Shown here: piece by piece, positions 8,196 through 13,761 of the stretch
Numbering within the stretch: position 1 is the stretch's first letter
Layout: each line of letters starts with the position of its first letter
Assembly: GCA_036939975.1 (NCBI GenBank)
Contig: JALLPB010000669.1
Location: forward strand, 1 to 13,761
From: Cyclostephanos tholiformis
Lineage: Eukaryota > Bacillariophyta > Thalassiosirophyceae > Thalassiosirales > Thalassiosiraceae
Length of the DNA: 13,761 bases
Direction of reading: 5' to 3'
Notes under the pieces: model-generated
What the model was told of the DNA's origin: nothing
What the model saw: the letters and a program-made list of their open reading frames with translations, nothing else
Databases searched by the model: none
Program-made: the position numbers and the translations under genes

Positions 8196-10693
8196 ATGAG
8201 AAAAATAATAATGCTCGGCATGTTTTGTATGAGCACCAGAAAAGAAGCAAAAAACGTCAAGACGATGATTGCCACCGTCAACTCGTGCGCCCGCCTCGCT
8301 CGATCGAATGTATCATTCCGACGGCAGCGTTGGCGAACGATGACGACGACCACGACGACGACCACGATGATGCGGATCTTCCCCGCCGTCATTCCTATTC
8401 GTCCACTCGACGCCCTCGACGACGCATCCGACGCGATCAATCATGGCCCGAGGCCGCCGCGGCCGCCGTATGGTACTTCGTCCCCTCCCCCACCCCCCCC
8501 GACCTCCTCGTCGACTTCGACCGGCAGCGATCAATGCAGCAGCGACGCGTCACGCCATGTTAGGCACTTCGCCACCAACACCTCGACGAACGACGCGGTC
8601 GCGAGCGACGGCATCGACGACATCGACGACGAAGAAGACGACGACGACGACGACGAGGGATGGATGCCCCCCGACGACTCTCCCGCGATAATCGGCGGCG
8701 CGAGGGGACGGGGGGTAACGTCATCATCATCTTCATCCTATGGGGGGAGGGAAGAAAACGATCGATCGAGATATACGTCCTCGACGACCGTAACAACAAC
8801 GAATCGCGACGTCGACTACGTCGACGACGATCGAAACGTCAACGATATCGATCGAGGTGTCTTCCACCACCGCGATGGGGATGTGATCGAGGTTATCGAC
8901 TTGGAGGCGACGTTGTCGAACGAGCGGAATGGGGATTTTTTTCTCGATGATCCGACGTCGGTCTCGTCCTCGGGGGAATTCGACGTGGAGTCGACCGACG
9001 TGGGATGGACGGAGGTACTGAGGGAACTTCGCGACGATGGTAGGACCGACATCGTGCGACGGTTGGTGGAGAGGTATAATCTGCGAGATCACATGGACTC
9101 GTCGGACGTGGAGATCGATCGCGACGACGACGACGACGACGATGACGGAGATAACAACGACGATGAAGACGACGGAAGGGAGGAGGAGGACTGGGACGAT
9201 GATTTCGAGGACTCGCTGTTGGGTCTTACAGAGGATGAACTCATCGACGAACTCATCGAGAATACGCCGTCGTTGACTCAACTCGAGATGGAAATCATAT
9301 CCCAGGAGATGGAGCGATTTAAGCAAGAGGACGAGGATGGTGACGGGAAGTCGGATCAGGACCCGCTGGAGGATATCGATCTGAGCGATAATCCCGCCTA
9401 CCTCGAATTCAGGGCCATGGTTCTGGAGGACTACAACGAACGCAAGACGACGAGGTGGGCGAGGTCGAATACTAAACGACCTATTGAATCTACTACCACG
9501 AATTTCGCGACGAAATCGGACTTAGAAACGTTTCCTCCCGATTGGAAAGACTTTGATTCTAAGGCTGCCTTCCGAAAGGACTTTTCCGAAGATGATGACT
9601 CTTGGGTGCCCCATCGTTCGTTAACGGAATTTGTGCCATCGTCCCGCCGGTCCCACGACGGGGCGGTTGATAGAGACAACGGGGAAGGCGATGAGCAGGA
9701 TGAATACCAAAAGGTCGCCCACTCTTCCCTCTTGAACGATGACCTCGATGGCGCGATAGATTGGCTGCAGGCGAGACGATCTCGTCTAGGGGTAGACTCG
9801 AACGGTCGCCCGACGAGGCCCTCTCAATTGTTGACCCCCGAGCAGGCGGCAACGTTCCGGCATCAGAACAGCCAGATCCCCGTCCGTCCGTTCACCCTTT
9901 TCACCACGGCCGAGCTGTCGACTTCCCTGTCCGCACAGGGCGGGACCGACATCCACATCATTGATACGTCCGACCTCGACTCAGTACACGGCGTGGGAAT
10001 AGGTTGCGATTCCATCATGCTGGTGACGGGGCGTAACCCCTCCCACATACGCGTGATGGCCGACTCCATCGTACGCAATCTGAAGGCGAGGAAATTGAAC
10101 GAGCGCGGCGTGATAGGGGCAATGCAGGGCGCGGAGGGTGGTCAGGATGTATTCACGAACAAGCGCAGTCGTAACCGCGCGAGGCGACACGGCGCCGCGA
10201 ACACGTCGGGCAGGGTTGACGACGATTGGATTGTCGTTGATTGCGACAACGTCCACGTCCACATAATGGAAGAAATCACCCGAAAATGTCTTAACATTGA
10301 GAGTTTGTGGGATTTGAAGGATCCGAGTGAGTAATCGAACCCGTACGATTGCTTCGGCTCGCCGATGCCGAAGTGTCATGACTTATGCCCCCCAACCTCT
10401 CACTTCTCCCATTGTTTTACTTGTTCATAATAGACTCGGACGGTAGAATATTGCGTAGGATTAATCTCGACGACGACGATGCCCTTGATGAGTACATTAC
10501 CCAAAATCCCATCCCCGACGAGTACGCGATCAAGATTTTCGGTGGAGGAAGTAGGTTTGATGGTTGGATAACGGGCGGCGCGGGTACTAGAGTGCAGAGG
10601 GTGCTACCGGTAATTCAGAGGAAGAGTTTTAGTGACAAATGGAGTGGCAAGAGCGGCGGCAAAGGAAGGAGAAGCCAACGCGTGAAACGATAA
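8196..10693 (+). CDS. Ribosomal silencing factor RsfS/Iojap with long acidic N-terminal extension
   Basis: Exons 8196-10326 and 10434-10693 give 796 residues. The RsfS (Iojap) domain spans about residues 566-720: DIHIIDTSDLDSV from 585, IMLVTGRNPSHIRVMADSI, then DDDWIVVDCDNVHVHIMEE (Trp678) and IESLWDL, matching the bacterial pattern of WvllDygdvvvHif...LW. RsfS proteins bind uL14 of the large ribosomal subunit and block subunit joining; the eukaryotic versions act in mitochondria or plastids. A basic insert (NKRSRNRARRHG) splits the domain before DDDW. Bacterial RsfS is only a little over 100 residues, so some 565 N-terminal residues are extra: Thr/Pro/Ser-rich, then two strongly acidic tracts (about 144-154 and 308-339) and helix-like segments. 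The start at 8196 has A at -3. Met24 (IATVNSCARLARSNVSFRRQ follows) could be an alternative start and resembles a mitochondrial presequence. Exon 2 adds about 85 residues ending in a basic tail. Confidence 0.9.
10327..10433 (+). other. Intron of the RsfS gene (107 bp, phase 1)
   Basis: Donor CCGA|GTGAGT and acceptor TAATAG|ACTCGG, preceded by a pyrimidine-rich tract. Joining gives LWDLKDP-N-SDGRILRR and continues the frame to the TAA ending at 10693. Without splicing the protein would stop at a TAA at 10332-10334, just after the RsfS domain. The splice is inferred from sequence only. Confidence 0.85.
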
Positions 10694-10774
10694 AAGCGAT
10701 ACTAGTTATCACTTAATTGTAGAACATCCTACTTCTCAAAATAATCTATGAACTGCGCCAGGGCTACCGACGAC
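10694..10774. other. Very short convergent spacer
   Basis: Only 81 bases separate the RsfS stop from the stop of the opposing WD40-DEP gene. The 3' untranslated regions of the two transcripts must almost certainly overlap or be extremely short. No terminator-like structure is evident. Confidence 0.6.
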
Positions 10775-13292
10775 TCAAACCTCTGAATTTCGTCGCGAGA
10801 ACGCGCCCTTGAATACCTCCGAGAATCTGTAATAAGACTTTGCATCGTCCACGAGCAATTTACTCTCCTCCGAAACACATTCGAACAAAGATAAATGGGT
10901 AGCCAACACGCGACATAGATCGACAGCATCTTTACGTGATGCTGCATATCCATTATCAACCAAATAAGACACTGCACAACTGCCAAGGAAGCAATCCGAG
11001 TATGTATGCAAGTACGACTTTCTCCTCTTACACTCCATGGCGTTGAGGATCCTTTCAGCGGCCTCGAACATCGTCAACGATTCTTCTATGATGGATTGGC
11101 GGTAGAGAACCAGTGCGTCGTCGTCTTGCGATCTTTGTATTGGGGGTCTCAAAACATGAAAGAAACCATCCGAATTTGAAGTGCCGGTGACAAGGACATC
11201 TTCGAGATTGTTGTCCGGATCGGACAAACAACAAAGAGCCACTACCCCAACTCGATCCGCGTCTGGAAAGTACCTATTTGTGATGCCATGATTGACTACA
11301 CTGAAGCAGCGAGGGCGGCCGCCATCGTTGGGGATCGTAAACGAAAGGACTTTTCCATCCTCAGATGCCGACGCAAAAGATGCATTGCTATCTCTACTCC
11401 TAACTTCCTGGACACCTGTAACCGATGAGTTGTGAGCGCCATTGATGCAGATATCCTCCTTGGTAATGGTCTCTCCGTCTGTTTTGCTACCATCTAACTT
11501 CCATACACGGATAATGCCACTTCGAGATCCAGATACGAACATGTTCCCTTGAAGGAAAGTCAACGAGGTAATTGCAGCGAGATAATTGTCTTGAGTGCAG
11601 AGAATATCTGAATGTTTCCTCCACGAAAAAGTGCGAGCACAAGTCCAAACACTAGAAGAGTCAGGAAGAAACACTGAGAAAGAACGCAGTCGCGCACAAA
11701 TTAGACGGCGCTACGTAAATAAATGAATGAAACTCGACGCAACAATGTTTTCTTGACTCGCCATTTTTCCGAGACTGCCAGAGCTTCACGTGTCCATTAC
11801 TATCTCCTGTTAGTATTATTCCCTTCCCGCGCATGGATGCGACAGACTGCACAACTGCATCGTGCTTCAGCTCATGCGTCATCATCACATCAGACACATC
11901 CCCGCCCTCTTTCTCCGGACACGTCGTCACACGCCATAGCTTCACTCTTTTGCTCTTTTGAGTGATCGATGCAAACTCGCATGAGCATTCTATAATTTGA
12001 CGCTCCTTTGCTGCTTTTTGGACTGAACTAGATCCTTCAGCGATTGTCTTCATCACCATGGATACAGCCATAGTCATGTCAACGTTATCTGTTGGACGGA
12101 CAAATTTCCCGTCCTCTATGATTACGATATCTTGGATTGCTCGCCTCTCAATTTTCCCGAAAGTTGCGAGCAAGACGCGATCATCGCCGTCACTGCTATC
12201 GTCGTCGCAACTGAACCTTGAATCCCACAGCTTTACGATGCAGTCTTTACTCGCCGATAGAAACCTTCCCTTGTCGTCAACTTTTGTTATGCATGTTATT
12301 CCGGTGCTACGTCCACAAGAAGTAGACCTCCCCTGAAAAACACGGCAAATTAGAGGAGTACTTTTGCCACCGACACTTGTTAGCTTCCACATTTTGATGA
12401 CCTGGTATACATCGCACATTAGGTTGTATCAAAAAATCCTATCTCAACAAAAGCAAGAAATAATGCTCACCCTGTCGCAGTTTGATGCTGTCAACAAATA
12501 GCCTTTTCCCAGCGATACGATAGAAGATACTGATGTATTATAATCAGATGATGTACTTTTGTTACTTGAAGTAATGGAGTCGTTGAATGTATTGGAGTCA
12601 AAGCTCGAATCAGATTTCGAAATTGAAGCAGCGATGATACCTGACATTGCTCGACTAAAACTAGAATGGCAACTTTGAGACAACCCTAGTTTAATGCAGT
12701 GCCCAGATTTAACTGAGCTGAGAATGCCACCGACTGCAATAGATGTTCCATTATCTTCGGACAGAGCTGCTTTGACTAAATCTTGCCCCTCCACGGTTGA
12801 TGTGTCGACGAATTGCCCGTTGACAAAGGTTAGCTTGACCTTCGGCTTTGCTTTCGACGTCATTCCTCTCAGCTTCGTTGAAGAAGGGAGGGAAGATTGC
12901 CTTGATAAGGCCAATTTGTTGTAATCTTTAATACTTTCAGGACTGGCGCACGATAAGTCATCGTCGACCTCAATAGGTGATGTGCAGTCTCCGTCGTAGT
13001 TTGAAGAGCTCGTTATTGTCTCCTGAAAAACGGAGCTGAGTGTTTTTATACGCGCAGCAATATCAAACTCGAGTAACGTTCAAGCAATAAAAATACTCAC
13101 CTCTGGCACCACCGGCATCACGGTCAGATTTCGTTGCGAGTATGATTTTTTTTTCCGCTTTCTTTCCCTCGGCAACGCCCCAAACCACTCGTCGCTGTCC
13201 TCAGACGACGACGGCCCCGTTCCCAAGTAGAACACCCGGCAGATCCGACTGCTGGGACAAGTTGTGTCGCTAGTGGATTGGTTATTGCCCAT
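10775..13292 (-). CDS. WD40-DEP protein with N-myristoylation signal, four exons
   Basis: Exons 13292-13101, 13022-12471, 12401-11758 and 11651-10775 join in frame to 754 residues. The N-terminus MGNNQSTS fits the N-myristoylation consensus (Gly2, Ser6); Cys12 and Cys18 could be palmitoylated, and RERKRKKK at 42-49 adds a polybasic patch. WD40 repeats with clear endings lie at about 229-255 (TASNCDRVIKMWKL), 282-311 (SASKDCIVKLWDS), 431-460 (TGDSNGHVKLWQS) and 489-515 (SGSRSGIIRVWKLD). Weaker repeats lie near 130-160, 400-420, 538-569 and 590-620, enough for one propeller. A DEP domain occupies about 668-739 (YSDCFLGSCAVSYLVDNGYA, SRKDAVDLCRVLA, DDAKSYYRF). DEP domains commonly bind membranes or GPCR/G-protein components, so I infer a membrane-associated signalling scaffold; no named orthologue is recognised. 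The ATG has A at -3 and G at +4. The C-terminus ends 15 residues after the DEP domain. Confidence 0.85.
11652..11757 (-). other. WD40-DEP intron 3 (106 bp, phase 2)
   Basis: Read on the minus strand, donor GGCGA|GTCAAG and acceptor CTTCTAG|TGTTTGG. The join makes a GAT codon and the sequence SRKNG-D-VWTCARTFSW, carrying the WD frame on. The donor is weaker than the others in this window, so the exact boundary is the least certain of the three introns; an earlier acceptor (TTTCTCAG) exists but would need a phase-1 donor. Confidence 0.7.
12402..12470 (-). other. WD40-DEP intron 2 (69 bp, phase 0)
   Basis: Donor ACAGG|GTGAGC and acceptor TACCAG|GTCATC on the minus strand. Splicing joins LLTASNCDR to VIKMWKL and completes a canonical WD40 repeat, which is strong support for both boundaries. 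Confidence 0.92.
13023..13100 (-). other. WD40-DEP intron 1 (78 bp, phase 0)
   Basis: Donor CCAGAG|GTGAGT and acceptor TTTTTCAG|GAGACA on the minus strand, with a T-rich tract before the acceptor. It links the myristoylation-signal exon to the frame that runs into the WD40 region without any stop, so exon 1 belongs to this gene. Confidence 0.88.
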
Positions 13293-13675
13293 CTTTGCAG
13301 ACACCAAAAAATGAACAAGTTCGGGTGGGGTGTTCGGTTAGTTTGTGCCCGCTTCCTTCGAAAAGAGACATTATGAGATCTTACGGCTCCCGCAATTTAT
13401 CGAGAGAGAGAGAGTTGTACGATGGAGTTGAGGGAACTGTAACATGTTACGATACAGTTACACAGTTACAGGTTACAGTTACGATACACTGTAACATGTA
13501 ACTGTTACACGTAACATGTTACAGTGTATCGTAACTGTGTAACTGTAACCTGTTACCTCCCCCTTAAAAACTTCCGACCATGGCCATTTCCGTCGTCGCC
13601 CTTCGTTAGTCATTATAATTATAAATAAATTACTAACGATGAAATAAAACACTATTTATTATTAATTATATGCTA
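13293..13675. other. Intergenic region upstream of the WD40-DEP gene
   Basis: Holds the putative promoter and leader of the WD40-DEP gene, an AG microsatellite at about 13399-13411, the GTTAC-rich hairpin described separately, and an AT-rich stretch at about 13610-13675 that is probably the 3' flank of the gene entering from the right edge. No gene lies wholly inside it. Confidence 0.6.
13475..13538. repeat. Perfect inverted repeat, 25-bp arms and 14-base loop, in a GTTAC-rich block
   Basis: Bases 13475-13499 and 13514-13538 are exact inverse complements, separated by 14 bases. The hairpin lies in a wider block (about 13434-13556) built from GTAAC/GTTAC words. The 12-base palindrome GTAACATGTTAC occurs at 13439-13450 and 13511-13522. 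If an 8-base gap (ACACAGTT) is allowed, the arms extend outward through another GGTTACAG segment. It lies about 180 bases before the WD40-DEP start codon. Confidence 0.9.
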
Positions 13676-13761
13676 TTACAGGTTATCTCCGTACTCCACA
13701 TCAAACAGCCTATCTCCCTCGTTGATGGCGAGCTGCGTCACCACCGCGCACGCTCGAAAAA
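13676..13761 (-). CDS. C-terminal end of an unidentified protein (partial, cut by window edge)
   Basis: On the minus strand one frame is open from the window edge to a TAA at 13678-13676 and encodes about 27 residues, ending ...LAINEGDRLFDVEYGDNL. The other two frames hit stops quickly. The composition is protein-like, and the AT-rich DNA beyond the stop looks like a 3' flank. I do not recognise the family. It would be transcribed in the same direction as the WD40-DEP gene, which lies downstream of it. Confidence 0.5.
   Translation of the reverse strand, partial: FRACAVVTQLAINEGDRLFDVEYGDNL

Noticed and set aside
8733..9326. Open frame of 197 codons on the minus strand inside the RsfS gene
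   Set aside because: It is antisense to the Asp-rich region (GAC read as GTC gives Val/Ile runs). It has no domain and overlaps the supported plus-strand exon.
12444..12914. Independent small gene starting at 12914
   Set aside because: The frame begins there only with TTG. It continues upstream without a stop into exon 2 of the WD40-DEP gene and is joined by good splice sites to exon 1 with a proper ATG.
1..13761. tRNA, rRNA or riboswitch
   Set aside because: I found no cloverleaf with tRNA box sequences, no rRNA core motifs and no riboswitch-like conserved blocks by eye. A covariance-model search would be decisive.

Overview
The window looks like nuclear DNA of a unicellular photosynthetic stramenopile, most probably a centric diatom. 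The organism call is inference. It rests on short introns (69-162 bp) with mostly GTGAG donors, long Asp/Ser/Thr-rich insertions in otherwise conserved proteins, a decayed Ty1/copia element of the type common in diatoms, and single genes separated by repeat-filled gaps. There are no operons, no bacterial ribosome-binding signals, no CRISPR array, and no rRNA or tRNA that I could recognise.

Layout. 1-1880: low-complexity sequence with three G/C homopolymer runs and no convincing gene. 1914-2888 (+): a SET-domain protein methyltransferase of the Rubisco-LSMT/SETD3 type; coding-like sequence continues in another frame to 3060. 3253-5052 (-): PRL1/PLRG1, the seven-WD40-repeat spliceosome (Prp19/NTC complex) subunit, with one intron. 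5053-8195: a 3.1-kb gap holding a dead copia reverse transcriptase/RNase H relic (about 5460-6930), a TTAG/CTAA-rich repeat zone (about 7010-7530) and a 299-bp terminal-inverted-repeat element that looks like a MITE (7809-8107). 8196-10693 (+): a two-exon gene for an organellar ribosomal silencing factor (RsfS/Iojap) with an unusually long acidic N-terminal extension. 10775-13292 (-): a four-exon WD40-DEP protein with an N-myristoylation signal, reassembled here from its splice sites. 13293-13675: upstream DNA with a perfect 25-bp-arm hairpin. 13676-13761 (-): the last codons of another gene cut by the window edge.

The genes form two convergent pairs (SET/PRL1 and RsfS/WD40-DEP). Their products act in different processes: lysine or histidine methylation, splicing, organelle translation, and probably membrane-linked signalling. 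I see no single pathway linking them. The most original items are the myristoylated WD40-DEP protein, the extended RsfS protein, the MITE next to the RsfS start, the hairpin upstream of the WD40-DEP gene, and the reading-frame break at the end of the SET gene.
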